A DNA stretch of 64,000 bases. It comes from Bradyrhizobium diversitatis (GTDB lineage Bacteria > Pseudomonadota > Alphaproteobacteria > Rhizobiales > Xanthobacteraceae). Every line of letters begins with the position of its first letter. Positions within the stretch are counted from its first letter, which is position 1. A program made the translations under genes and the position numbers. The notes under the pieces were generated by a model. That model was not told the DNA's origin and did no database searches. It was given only the letters and a program-made list of their open reading frames with translations. Location of the stretch: the NCBI RefSeq assembly GCF_016031635.1, contig NZ_JACEGD010000015.1, positions 1 to 64,000 of the forward strand. Reading direction: 5' to 3'. This document shows positions 26,285 through 34,716 of the stretch, piece by piece.

Positions 26285-26344
26285 AGCGTTTTGATGCGAA
26301 GAATGAATCCCGCTTTGCGGGAAGAAAACGCGTCAAAACAAAAG
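26285..26344. repeat. extragenic repeat, family E, copy 2
   Basis: It shares agcgtttt...gcgaag and gaagaaaacgcgtcaaaac with the element at 2462-2560, and has an internal hairpin (TCCCGC/GCGGGA). It sits between the ferredoxin and Hpt genes. Confidence 0.6.
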
Positions 26345-26373
26345 ACTAGGGGCCCGTCTCCGACCGTATCGGC

Positions 26374-26748
26374 TTACGGCTTCAGGATCGCCTCGATGGC
26401 GGCGCGGGCCTCGCTCACCGCCTCTTTCAGAGCGGCGAAGGCGTGGGACCGGCCATGGCCGGTCCGGATCGCACACTCCAGGCTGGCTGCGGCATCGGCC
26501 ACCGCAAAGGCGCCTATCCCGCGCGCCGAACCTTTGAGCTTGTGCGCGAGCGCGCCGGCATCGGCCGGACTCGCAGCCATCGCCGCGAGCAGGCGGCCCG
26601 CCTGCTCGGCGAACATCGCCAGCACTTCTCGCTCCAGTGCAATGTCGCTGAGCGTCATCCGGGAGAGGTGATCGAGGTCGAGCGGACTGTCGATTGGTGC
26701 AAGCGGGGGCGAAGGCATCCAGTCCATCCGTTGCAGTTCAGGCGTCAT
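26374..26748 (-). CDS. Hpt-domain phosphotransfer protein
   Basis: The 124-residue protein is a single histidine phosphotransfer domain: helices flank 'LAHKLKGSARGIGA' with the phosphorylatable His at residue 69, the conserved Lys/Gly following, and a typical C-terminal helix. Such proteins relay phosphate between hybrid kinases and response regulators. No kinase is adjacent. The first 25 residues are Pro-rich and look disordered. It is divergent from the giant coiled-coil gene, with about 400 bp between them. Confidence 0.85.
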   Translation of the reverse strand: MTPELQRMDWMPSPPLAPIDSPLDLDHLSRMTLSDIALEREVLAMFAEQAGRLLAAMAASPADAGALAHKLKGSARGIGAFAVADAAASLECAIRTGHGRSHAFAALKEAVSEARAAIEAILKP

Positions 26749-27145
26749 GGCGCAGGCCCCTGCATCGCGCGGCGGCCGCCGGTCCGGCGGTCAGGTTCCC
26801 CTCAGCCAAGCACGAAAATGGTTAACGAAATGTTCGAGCCGTTTGACGCAGATCCGCCCGCTTGTTGACGGAAAGTTGCCGCAATCTGACGAGTTCGGTG
26901 GAGAATTGCATTTATTGCTAAGGCGTTAGAACGCGATCCTGTTAACGATGATTAAGATTGTCTTAATCGCGGGCATTTCATTCGCGACGCTCTGCCAATA
27001 GGATGTTGCGGAAATTGGCGGACAAGCCGTCCGGGTGGGGACGGCTCGGAGATCCGCGCAAGCGGCATGATCCGGTCTGTGGGCTTGCGCCGAGCGCAGG
27101 GCTCGCGGGGGGGACGCGTACAAGTAACGAGGGCTCGGACTGAAC
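26749..27145. other. divergent promoter region of the Hpt and GPR-like genes
   Basis: This 397-bp gap shows no gene. It is unusually AT-rich around 26880-26970 compared with the rest of the window and contains three TTAA tetramers, two of them in a CtrA-type arrangement (separate entry). Other TTAAC sequences occur near 26821. Confidence 0.6.
26952..26966. promoter_or_regulatory. candidate CtrA-binding site (TTAA-N7-TTAA)
   Basis: TTAA at 26952-26955 and 26963-26966 are separated by exactly 7 nt; a further TTAA lies at 26942-26945. The sequence around them is also an inverted repeat (GATTAAGA/TCTTAATC). TTAA-N7-TTAA is the known recognition form of the alphaproteobacterial cell-cycle regulator CtrA. 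The site is about 180 bp upstream of the GPR-like ATG. Binding is inferred. Confidence 0.5.
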
Positions 27146-30100
27146 ATGGCGAACACTCCGAAAAAGGTCAAAGACCCCACAGAAGTTGCGCTTTCTGCGA
27201 TCCAGGAAGCCCTGAACATCAGTGACACGGCTGCCGATACCAGCCGCAACGCCACCGCGCGCAACGAAGCGGCGCCCCCGGTGCCGCCCGCGCCCCCGAT
27301 CTTCGATGAGCCGAGCTTCGAGCCGCGACCGGCCGCCAATGAGCGGGCGACCGTGTTCGATACGGTCGAGGAGCCGCTCTCATCGCGCCGCGCCGCGAAT
27401 GACGACCGCGAGACCATCGGCCAGCTGCTCCAGGCGCTTCAGAAGGGCCGCCCTGCCCGCAGCGTCTATACCTTCGCCACCATCTTCGCCGCCGTCTGGC
27501 TCGCCGCCTGCGCCGCGCTGACCGTCGGCTTCCTGCCCTCGATCCAGGCCGCCCTGGGCCAGAGCGGTGGCGTTCTCGTCATCGCAGGCCTGATCGCGAT
27601 GGTCTTCGCGCCGATCATGCTGTTCTACTTCCTCGCCAGCCTCGTCTGGCGCGGTCAGGAAATGCGCATGATCGCGCAGGCGATGGCGCAGGTCGCGATC
27701 CGCTTCTCCGAGCCCGAAGGCTCGGCCTCCGATTCCATGGTCACGGTCGGCCAGGCCATCCGCCGCGAGGTCGCGGCGATGGGCGACGGCATCGAGCGCG
27801 CGATTGCGCGCGCCGGCGAGCTCGAGACGCTGGTCGCCAACGAGGTCGCCGCGCTGGAGCGCGCCTATAGCGACAACGAGGTGCGCATCCGCGCCCTGCT
27901 CCAGGACATCGCGCATCAGCGCGACAATCTGGTCGGCCAGGCCGAGCAGGTCCGCAGCGCCATCTCCGGCGTGCAGATCGATCTGCGCCACGACATCGCG
28001 CTGATCTCCGATGCGATCGCCTCCCGCGTCGACGAGGTTGCCAAGTCCATCACCGGCGCGCTCGAAGAGCGCGGCGCCCACATCACCAGTGCCTTGAGCA
28101 ATGCCGGCGACAACATGATCCTGGCGCTCGGCGAGCGCGGCGGCGACCTGCTCGACCGCCTCGAGGAAGCCAGCAACGAGACCACGCGCGCCGTGCTCGA
28201 CGCCAGCGAGCGGCTGACCACCAGCCTCAACTTCAAGACCGGCCACGTCCACGACGAGTTCGTCGATCTCGCCGACCGCGTCCACGAGATGTTGAACGAA
28301 CGCATCGACCGCATCACCGGCGAGTTCGAGCAGCGTTCCGCCGCGATCGTCGACGGCATCTCCGAGCGCACCGAGCAGGTGCACGATTCCCTGAAGAATT
28401 CGTCGGACTCGCTGCTGCTCGAGCTCGAGCTGCGCTCCAACGACATCTCTGCCAAGATCGACGACGCCGGCAACCGCCTCGCCGGCCACATCATGACGAG
28501 CGGCGACAAGGCGAGCGAGGCGCTCGACGCCACCGTCAACACCCTGGTCGCCAAGGTCGTCAGCCAGACCGAGACCGCGCACGATTCGCTGTCGCTGCAG
28601 ATGAGCGCCTTCGACGAGCTGGTGAGGAACCAGGGCACCGAGCTGGTCGAGAAGTTCGCCCGCGACTCCGGCACGCTGGGCGCGCTGATCACGCGCCACA
28701 TCTCCGAGTTCGACCGCACCGTGAAGACCTTCGGCGGCGAGATCGTCGAGCGCATGGGCCAGCGCACGCAGGACATCGCCGAGACGCTGAAGACCTATGT
28801 CGACAATTTCGATACCCGCTTCACGGCGAACGGCGGCGAGATCACGGCGGTGCTCGACCAGCGCCTCGTGCAATTCGAGACCACGGTCGGCGAACGCGTC
28901 AGCAATCTCGACACCTCGCTGAACGGCAAGATCGCCAGCCTCGACGGCACGATCGAGGGCCACATCAGGACCTTCGACGAGCAGCTCGTGGGCCGGGTCG
29001 CCGCGCTCGAACAGTCGTTCGACAGCCGCGCGAAGTCCATGACCGAAACCATCGACGGACGCATCAACACGCTGGCGACGTCGCTGACCGACGGTGCCGC
29101 GCAGGCGATCCAGTCGATCGACAGCCGCCTCACCTACCTCACGACCTCGCTGACCGACGGCGCATCCCAGACCATCCAGTCGATCGACACGCGGCTGACG
29201 CATCTCACGACGACGCTCACCGGCGGCGCGACGCAGGCGCTCGAATCCATCGATTCCCGCCTCACCTACCTGACCACCGCCGTGACCAACGGCGCCTCGC
29301 AGGCGGTGCAGTCGATCGACACGCGCCTGACGCTGCTGAGCTCGACGCTCACGGACGGCACCGCGCAGGCGATCGAGGCGGTCGACCGCCGTATCACCGG
29401 CGTCACCGAGATCATCGACGGACGCAGCACGCATCTGACCGACACGGTCACGGCGCGCTTCCAGGAGATCCATCAGGCCATCGAGACCAAGGTCGGCTCG
29501 GTCGCCAGCGACATCGACGTGCGCGTGGCGCAGTTCGAGGACCTGCTCGGCTCCCGCGTCGAGGCCGTCGCCGGCCGCATCGAGAGCAGCGGACGCCAGG
29601 CCAGCGAGGACATGATGTCCCGCGCCGAGATGATCTCGACCGCGATCCGCTCGCATGTCGAGGACGCCGAACGCTCGCTCACCAACCTCGTCGTCAACAC
29701 CAGCGAGACGATCCAGACCGGCGCGCGCACCGCTCAGCAGTCGCTGCTGACGGTCTCCTCCGACGTCAATGCCCAGCTCAGGATGACCTCGGCCGAGGTC
29801 GAGCAGGCGCTGACCGCGGTCGGCACCGGTGCGGCGAACTCGATCCTGACCAGCGCCCGCGAAGCGCAGTCGACGCTGGTCGCGGCATCGGGCGATGCCT
29901 CCAACCAGATCAAGGGGCTCGCGACCGACGTCGAACGCACGCTGTCGGCAGCAGGCGCTGCCACCGCAGCCTCGATCCTGGCCGGCGCCCGCGAGGTGCA
30001 GACCACCCTCGTCACCGCTTCCTCGGACGCGGCCAACCAGGTCAAGACTCTCACCGCCGACGTGCAGCGTTCGCTCACCATGGCCGGCACCACCACGGCG

Positions 30101-32791
30101 GAATCGATCACCGCCGGCGCCCGCGATGCGCAGAGCGCGCTGGTCGCGGCTTCGACCGAGACCGCCAACCAGATCAAGGCGCTGTCCTCGGACGTGCAGC
30201 GCTCGCTGACGATGGCGGGCACCTCCACCGCCGAGACCATCATGAGCGGCGCCCGCGAGGCCCAGAGCACGCTGGTCACGGCATCCTCGGATGCGGCGAG
30301 CCAGGTCAAGTCGCTCGCGGCCGAAATGCATCGTTCGCTCTCGCAGGTCGGCCAGTCGACCGCCGAGACGATCACCACCAGCGCCCGTGACGCCCAGAGC
30401 ACTCTTCTTGCTGTCTCCGCAGAACAAACCAGCCAGGTCCGTTCGCTCGCGGCCGAGATGCAGCGCGCGCTGGCGACCGCCGGCGGCGCCACCATCGAGG
30501 CGCTCACCAGCGGCGTTCGCGAGGCCCAGGGCTCGCTGATCTCCGCCTCGAGCGATGCGGCGAGCCAGATCAAGTCGCTGACGACGGACATCGAGCGCAC
30601 GCTGACCGCGGTCGGCGCCGACACCGCCTCGACCATCCTCAGCAGCGCGCGTGAGGCGCAGATCTCGCTGACCTCGACCTCGGCCGACGCCGCGAGCCAG
30701 ATCCGCACGATCTCGACCGAGATCGAGCGCACGCTGAGCGCGGCGGCCGCCAACGCGACCAACGACATCCAGACCAGCGCGCTCAACGCCCAGAACGCGC
30801 TCATCTCGGCCTCCAACGAGGCGAGCTCGCGGGTCAAGTCGAGCTCGGCCGACGTCGAGCGCTCGGTGCTCGCCGCCAGCAGCAGCTTCGGCCAGGCCAT
30901 GACCGGCAAGACCGACGAGATCGTCACCTATGTGCAGCAGCAGGCCGACCGCCTGTCGAACATGATCGACGCCAAGCGCGGCGCGCTTGTCGACGCGATC
31001 GGCTCCAAGACCAGCCAGCTCACGCTCGACATCGACCGCGTCACCTCCGATGCGCTGAAGTCGATCGAGACGCGCGGCCAGGCCTTCTCGCAGACCATGA
31101 TGGGCAACGGCTCGGAAGTCGCCCGCACCATCAACGCAGCGAGCGAGATCGCCACCAGCGCGGTCGGCAAGTCGCTCAAGGACCTCGAGCAGGCCTCGCG
31201 TTCCGCGATCGACCAGTCGCGCCAGGTCTCGATCGCGGCCGTCACCGAGATGCAGGAGACCAGCAAGATCCTGCGCACCGACACGGTGGCCCTGTTCGAG
31301 CGTCTGCGCGAAGGCAACATCCTGCTCCAGGAGGTGCTGACCGGTGCGCACGACAACCTCAACTCGCTCGAGCGGGCGCTGGTGACGCGCGTCGCCGACT
31401 TCGTCTCGGCGATGAACGACGTCACCTCGCGCAATGGCGCGGCGACGCAGAACCTGGAAGAGCAGCTCAACGTCTTCAATAGCAAGACCACGAAGGCGCT
31501 GCAGGATCTCGGCGAGCTGTCGATCCAGTTCGACAAGCACGGCCAGGCGCTGGTCGAGGCCGCGCAGGTGGTCGAGCAGAGCAACAAGAACACCACCGCC
31601 TCGCTCGCCGAACGCAAGCAGGCGCTGGAATCGCTCGTCACCACCATCGACCTGCGCACTGCCGATCTCGACCAGCGGCTGTCGCGCTTCACCGGACTGC
31701 TCGATGAATCCCTTGCGGCCGCCGAAGAGCGCGCTCGCGACATCGCCCGCGTGGTCGCCGAGACCGCCGGCGCAGGCTCGGCCGCGATCACCCGCCAGTT
31801 CGAGGCGGTGCGCGCGGCCTCCGAGGAGGAGCACCGCCAGACCATCGAGGCGATGCACGACATCTACCGCCAGACCACGGACGAGGCGGATGCGATGTTC
31901 AAGCAGTCGACCGAGAAGTTCACCAACCTCGTCTCCAGCATGAAGCAGATGGCCTTCGAGATGCACAACGAGCTCGAAGCCACCCGCAACGAGCTGCGCC
32001 GCGGCGTGCTCGAGATGCCGCAGGAGGCTGCCGAGAGCACCGCGCAGATGCGCAAGGTGATCGTCGACCAGATCGAGGCCCTCGCCGAGCTCAACCGCAT
32101 CGTGGCCCAGCATGGCCGCGGCCTCGACGTCACCACCGCGGGCCGCGCTTCTGTCGCCGTCCAGCGTCAGGAAGAGCCGATGATGGCGGCCGTCGGCGGC
32201 CGAGCTGCCGAGACGCGCATGCGCGACACCGGCAGCGCCTCGACGCTGCCGCCGCCGGACCTCGGCATGCCGGCTCCCTCGCGCCGCACCGAAGCGCCGC
32301 CGGTTGCACCTTCCAGCACCGACCAGGGCCGCGACGGCTGGCTGTCGGACCTGCTGAGCCGCACGGACGCCAACCAGGGCGCTCCGACCGGCCGTGAGCC
32401 CGCCCGCGGCCGCGCGGCACCCGCGCCGCTGCCGCAGGCCCCGCAGGGTGGCGGCAATCCGCTGGAATCGCTGTCGCTCGACATCGGCCGGCTGATGGAC
32501 CGAAACCTCGCCGCCGAAATGTGGGACCGCTACCAGCGCGGCGAGAACAGGGCCTTCACCAAGCGCCTCTACACGCCCGCCGGCCAGAAGGCGTTCGACG
32601 AGGTCGCCCGCAAGTACCGCGCCGACCGCAACTTCAAGGGCACGGTCGACCGCTACGTCGCCGAGTTCGAGCGCCTGCTCGACGAAGTCGCCCGCGACGG
32701 CCGCGGCCCGCAGGAGCTGCGCGGCCACCTGACCTCGGAGACGGGGCTGGTGTACACGCTGCTCGCGCACGCGGCGGGCCGGCTGGGGTGA
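27146..32791 (+). CDS. giant coiled-coil polar growth protein, GPR/RgsE-like
   Basis: The 1881-residue product has a charged/Pro-rich cytoplasmic N-terminus (1-105), two transmembrane helices (about 106-130 and 142-167), and a huge Ala/Ser/Thr/Glu-rich helical region (about 170-1690). A Pro-rich linker and a compact C-terminal domain follow ('MWDRYQRGENRAFTKRLY', 'FDEVARKYRADRNFK', 'GLVYTLLAHAAGRLG'). The helical part includes five 22-residue repeats (residues 640-749) and nine 44-residue repeats (859-1254), both multiples of 11 as in apolipoproteins. In Agrobacterium the apolipoprotein-like GPR (about 2100 residues) forms a ring at the growth pole, and RgsE is its Sinorhizobium counterpart. 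I infer this is the homolog from size, topology and repeat type; other large coiled-coil proteins remain possible. A perfect terminator follows. Confidence 0.75.
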   Translation: MANTPKKVKDPTEVALSAIQEALNISDTAADTSRNATARNEAAPPVPPAPPIFDEPSFEPRPAANERATVFDTVEEPLSSRRAANDDRETIGQLLQALQKGRPARSVYTFATIFAAVWLAACAALTVGFLPSIQAALGQSGGVLVIAGLIAMVFAPIMLFYFLASLVWRGQEMRMIAQAMAQVAIRFSEPEGSASDSMVTVGQAIRREVAAMGDGIERAIARAGELETLVANEVAALERAYSDNEVRIRALLQDIAHQRDNLVGQAEQVRSAISGVQIDLRHDIALISDAIASRVDEVAKSITGALEERGAHITSALSNAGDNMILALGERGGDLLDRLEEASNETTRAVLDASERLTTSLNFKTGHVHDEFVDLADRVHEMLNERIDRITGEFEQRSAAIVDGISERTEQVHDSLKNSSDSLLLELELRSNDISAKIDDAGNRLAGHIMTSGDKASEALDATVNTLVAKVVSQTETAHDSLSLQMSAFDELVRNQGTELVEKFARDSGTLGALITRHISEFDRTVKTFGGEIVERMGQRTQDIAETLKTYVDNFDTRFTANGGEITAVLDQRLVQFETTVGERVSNLDTSLNGKIASLDGTIEGHIRTFDEQLVGRVAALEQSFDSRAKSMTETIDGRINTLATSLTDGAAQAIQSIDSRLTYLTTSLTDGASQTIQSIDTRLTHLTTTLTGGATQALESIDSRLTYLTTAVTNGASQAVQSIDTRLTLLSSTLTDGTAQAIEAVDRRITGVTEIIDGRSTHLTDTVTARFQEIHQAIETKVGSVASDIDVRVAQFEDLLGSRVEAVAGRIESSGRQASEDMMSRAEMISTAIRSHVEDAERSLTNLVVNTSETIQTGARTAQQSLLTVSSDVNAQLRMTSAEVEQALTAVGTGAANSILTSAREAQSTLVAASGDASNQIKGLATDVERTLSAAGAATAASILAGAREVQTTLVTASSDAANQVKTLTADVQRSLTMAGTTTAESITAGARDAQSALVAASTETANQIKALSSDVQRSLTMAGTSTAETIMSGAREAQSTLVTASSDAASQVKSLAAEMHRSLSQVGQSTAETITTSARDAQSTLLAVSAEQTSQVRSLAAEMQRALATAGGATIEALTSGVREAQGSLISASSDAASQIKSLTTDIERTLTAVGADTASTILSSAREAQISLTSTSADAASQIRTISTEIERTLSAAAANATNDIQTSALNAQNALISASNEASSRVKSSSADVERSVLAASSSFGQAMTGKTDEIVTYVQQQADRLSNMIDAKRGALVDAIGSKTSQLTLDIDRVTSDALKSIETRGQAFSQTMMGNGSEVARTINAASEIATSAVGKSLKDLEQASRSAIDQSRQVSIAAVTEMQETSKILRTDTVALFERLREGNILLQEVLTGAHDNLNSLERALVTRVADFVSAMNDVTSRNGAATQNLEEQLNVFNSKTTKALQDLGELSIQFDKHGQALVEAAQVVEQSNKNTTASLAERKQALESLVTTIDLRTADLDQRLSRFTGLLDESLAAAEERARDIARVVAETAGAGSAAITRQFEAVRAASEEEHRQTIEAMHDIYRQTTDEADAMFKQSTEKFTNLVSSMKQMAFEMHNELEATRNELRRGVLEMPQEAAESTAQMRKVIVDQIEALAELNRIVAQHGRGLDVTTAGRASVAVQRQEEPMMAAVGGRAAETRMRDTGSASTLPPPDLGMPAPSRRTEAPPVAPSSTDQGRDGWLSDLLSRTDANQGAPTGREPARGRAAPAPLPQAPQGGGNPLESLSLDIGRLMDRNLAAEMWDRYQRGENRAFTKRLYTPAGQKAFDEVARKYRADRNFKGTVDRYVAEFERLLDEVARDGRGPQELRGHLTSETGLVYTLLAHAAGRLG
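29063..29392 (+). repeat. five tandem 22-residue (66-bp) coding repeats
   Basis: Within the GPR-like gene, five units of the type 'LTYLTTSLTDGASQTIQSID' plus two residues follow one another exactly in phase. Each unit is two 11-residue helical turns. The DNA copies are diverged, so the repeat is maintained at protein level. Confidence 0.85.
29720..30907 (+). repeat. nine tandem 44-residue (132-bp) coding repeats
   Basis: Nine consecutive 44-residue units begin with GAREAQSTLV-type sequence, continue with 'ASSDAANQVK' and 'DVQRSLTMAG', and end 'AESITA'. They span residues 859-1254 of the GPR-like protein without gaps. 44 is four times 11, in keeping with an uninterrupted hendecad coiled coil. 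Confidence 0.88.
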
Positions 32792-32824
32792 GCGGAAGCT
32801 CGCGAATCGCGAATAGCGAATGAA

Positions 32825-32852
32825 AACGGAGGCCGTGAGGCCTCCGTTTTTT
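32825..32852 (+). terminator. Rho-independent terminator of the GPR-like gene
   Basis: A perfect 10-bp stem (AACGGAGGCC 32825-32834 with GGCCTCCGTT 32839-32848), a 4-nt loop and a T run (32847-32852) lie 34 bp after the stop codon. It is one of the best terminators in the window. Confidence 0.92.
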
Positions 32853-32895
32853 GTTTGGGACACTCTCACGCGGAGCGCGAGCACACTCTCCAAAC

Positions 32896-32982
32896 CGTCA
32901 TTGCGAGGAGTTCTTGCGACGAAGCAATCCAGTCTGCCTCTGCGGAGACAACCTGGATTGCTTCGCTTCGCTCGCAATGACG
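32896..32982. repeat. extragenic palindrome, family A, copy 3 (mixed arms)
   Basis: The left arm (32896-32932) is the 37-nt variant with ggagttcttgcgac; the right arm (32953-32982) is the short form. It is the mirror arrangement of copy 2 at 10451-10537. It lies between two convergent transcription units, the GPR-like gene and the mla operon. Confidence 0.85.
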
Positions 32983-33028
32983 GTGGAGAGAGCGTGCGCC
33001 TCTCCTCTCGTCCGATCTCACTCGTCTC

Positions 33029-33889
33029 TTACCGCCTCGGCACCGGCTTCAGCGGCTCGGGTGGCGGGGCGGGCTGCGATGAATTGCTCGCGCCGAACAG
33101 CACGCGGGTCGGGTTGCGGTCGAAATTGTTCACGGCGCGGCTGATGTCGCCGAGGGTGCGGCGGCCGTCGGCCATCAGCGCGCCGGAGCGCTTGTCGAAA
33201 TCCTCGGCGAGCTCGCGGATCGACTTCACCGCCTGGAACAGTTCGCCGCCGTCCTTGCCGCCGGCGAGCGTGTTGAGGCCGAGCATGAGACTGTCGGCCT
33301 TGAGCATGACGCCGTCGACCTTGGCCATCACGGCGTCGATCTTCTCGGAATTGCGCGCCAGCGAGTTGGTGAAGGTCTCGAGGTTCTTCAGCGAGTTCTT
33401 CACCGATTCCTGATTGTCGGCGACGATCTTGTTGACGTTCTGCAGCGTGGCGCGGATCGCCTCGGTGACGTCCTGGAGCTTGTTGGGATCGGCGGTGAGC
33501 GTCGGGATGCCGTCCTGGTCGAGCGGCGGTGGGGCCGCGGCCTCGTCACCGCCCTTGAGCGAGATCGCGGCGACACCCGTGAGGCCCTGGAATTCGAGGC
33601 CGACCAAGGTGTCCTTGCGGATCGGCGCGTTGTTCTCGATCATGGCGAGTGCGACAACCCGCCGCGGGTTGTCCAGCTTCACGGAGACCACCTCGCCCAC
33701 TCTGATACCGTTGAAGTTGACGCTGCCTCCGTTACGCAGGCCCGCCGCCGGCCCCTCGAACACGACGCGAAGAGGGCTGCGCTGCTTGGTGGTGTGCAGC
33801 GACTGGAACCACAGCACGAAGCCGATCGCCGCGGCGATCACCGCCAGCGTGAACGAGCCGATCAATACGTAATTCGCCCGCGTTTCCAT
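33029..33889 (-). CDS. mlaD: MlaD-type MCE domain lipid-transport protein
   Basis: The 286-residue product has an N-terminal membrane anchor (YVLIGSFTLAVIAAAIGFVL) and an MCE domain ('VVFEGPAAGLRNGGSVNFNG', 'IRVGEVVSVKLD', 'LVGLEFQGLTGVAAISLKGG'). A long helical segment and a Pro-rich C-terminus follow. MlaD is the periplasmic substrate-binding ring of Mla phospholipid transporters. It is the third gene of the mlaE-F-D operon, 42 bp after mlaF. No periplasmic MlaC or auxiliary lipoprotein gene follows. Confidence 0.88.
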   Translation of the reverse strand: METRANYVLIGSFTLAVIAAAIGFVLWFQSLHTTKQRSPLRVVFEGPAAGLRNGGSVNFNGIRVGEVVSVKLDNPRRVVALAMIENNAPIRKDTLVGLEFQGLTGVAAISLKGGDEAAAPPPLDQDGIPTLTADPNKLQDVTEAIRATLQNVNKIVADNQESVKNSLKNLETFTNSLARNSEKIDAVMAKVDGVMLKADSLMLGLNTLAGGKDGGELFQAVKSIRELAEDFDKRSGALMADGRRTLGDISRAVNNFDRNPTRVLFGASNSSQPAPPPEPLKPVPRR

Positions 33890-33931
33890 CAGGTGCTCCG
33901 GCTACTCGACCCAGCTATTCAACCCAGCTAC

Positions 33932-34714
33932 TCATCCCATGACCGCGCGGGCGCGCTTGCCATGAAAGTACTGCCTCAGCCAGGGATGCTGCGAGGCCTG
34001 CATGTCGGCGATCGACCCTGCCGCAATGATCTTACCGTTCCCTAAAACGGCGATGCGGTCACATGCGGTGTAAAGGCTGTCGAGATCGTGGGTTACCATG
34101 AAAACGGTCAGCCCCAAAGTGCGCTGGAGGGTCCTGACCAGCTCGTCGAAGTCGCCGGCGCCGATGGGGTCGAGGCCCGAGGTCGGCTCGTCCAGGAAGA
34201 CGAGGTCCGGATCGAGCGACAGCGCGCGTGCCAGCGCCACGCGCTTGATCATGCCGCCGGAGAGCTCGGACGGGAAACGCTCGGCGACTTCGGGCTTGAG
34301 CCCGACCATGGTGAGCTTGGCCATGGTGATCTCGTCCATCAGCCGCTGCGAGACGCGCAAATATTCGCGCATCGGAAACTGGATGTTCTGCCCGACGGTG
34401 AGCGAAGAAAACAGCGCGCCCTGCTGGAACAGCACGCCCCAGCGCCGCTCGACGTTACGCCGCTGCGACGTGCTGGAGGAATCGAGGTCGACGCCGAACA
34501 CCTCGATCGAGCCGGCAATTTTCGGCACCAGACCGATGATCGTGCGCGTCAACGCGGATTTGCCCGCACCCGATGGGCCGACAAATCCCAAAATCTCGCC
34601 GCGCTTGACGTCGAGATTGAGCCCGTCGAGCACGCGCGTCGTGCCGAACTGCACGGTGATGTCGCGGACGCGGATGATGGGGTCCTGAATCTCGCTTTGA
34701 GCTTCTTTTGCCAT
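33932..34714 (-). CDS. mlaF: MlaF-type ABC transporter ATPase
   Basis: The 260-residue ATPase has Walker A 'GPSGAGKSALTR', the Q-loop, signature 'ELSGGMIKRVALARAL', Walker B 'LVFLDEPTSGLDP' and the switch His in 'VTHDLDS'. 'DELVRTLQRTLGLTVFMVTHD' is typical of MlaF. The start is the ATG at 34714, 2 bp after the mlaE stop codon. The open frame continues upstream to 35797 only because it reads antiphase through mlaE. Confidence 0.92.
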   Translation of the reverse strand: MAKEAQSEIQDPIIRVRDITVQFGTTRVLDGLNLDVKRGEILGFVGPSGAGKSALTRTIIGLVPKIAGSIEVFGVDLDSSSTSQRRNVERRWGVLFQQGALFSSLTVGQNIQFPMREYLRVSQRLMDEITMAKLTMVGLKPEVAERFPSELSGGMIKRVALARALSLDPDLVFLDEPTSGLDPIGAGDFDELVRTLQRTLGLTVFMVTHDLDSLYTACDRIAVLGNGKIIAAGSIADMQASQHPWLRQYFHGKRARAVMG

Positions 34715-34716
34715 CG

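Noticed and set aside
29063..30907. Regular DNA repeats that might suggest a CRISPR-like or satellite array
   Set aside because: The units have no unique spacers, and they are in frame, diverged and part of a coding coiled coil.
27380..32977. An open frame of 1865 codons on the minus strand, almost the full length of the GPR-like gene
   Set aside because: It mirrors the sense gene's third-position GC bias. Its translation is Arg/Ala/Leu/Gly-rich without domains, and the sense frame has clear TM helices and repeats.
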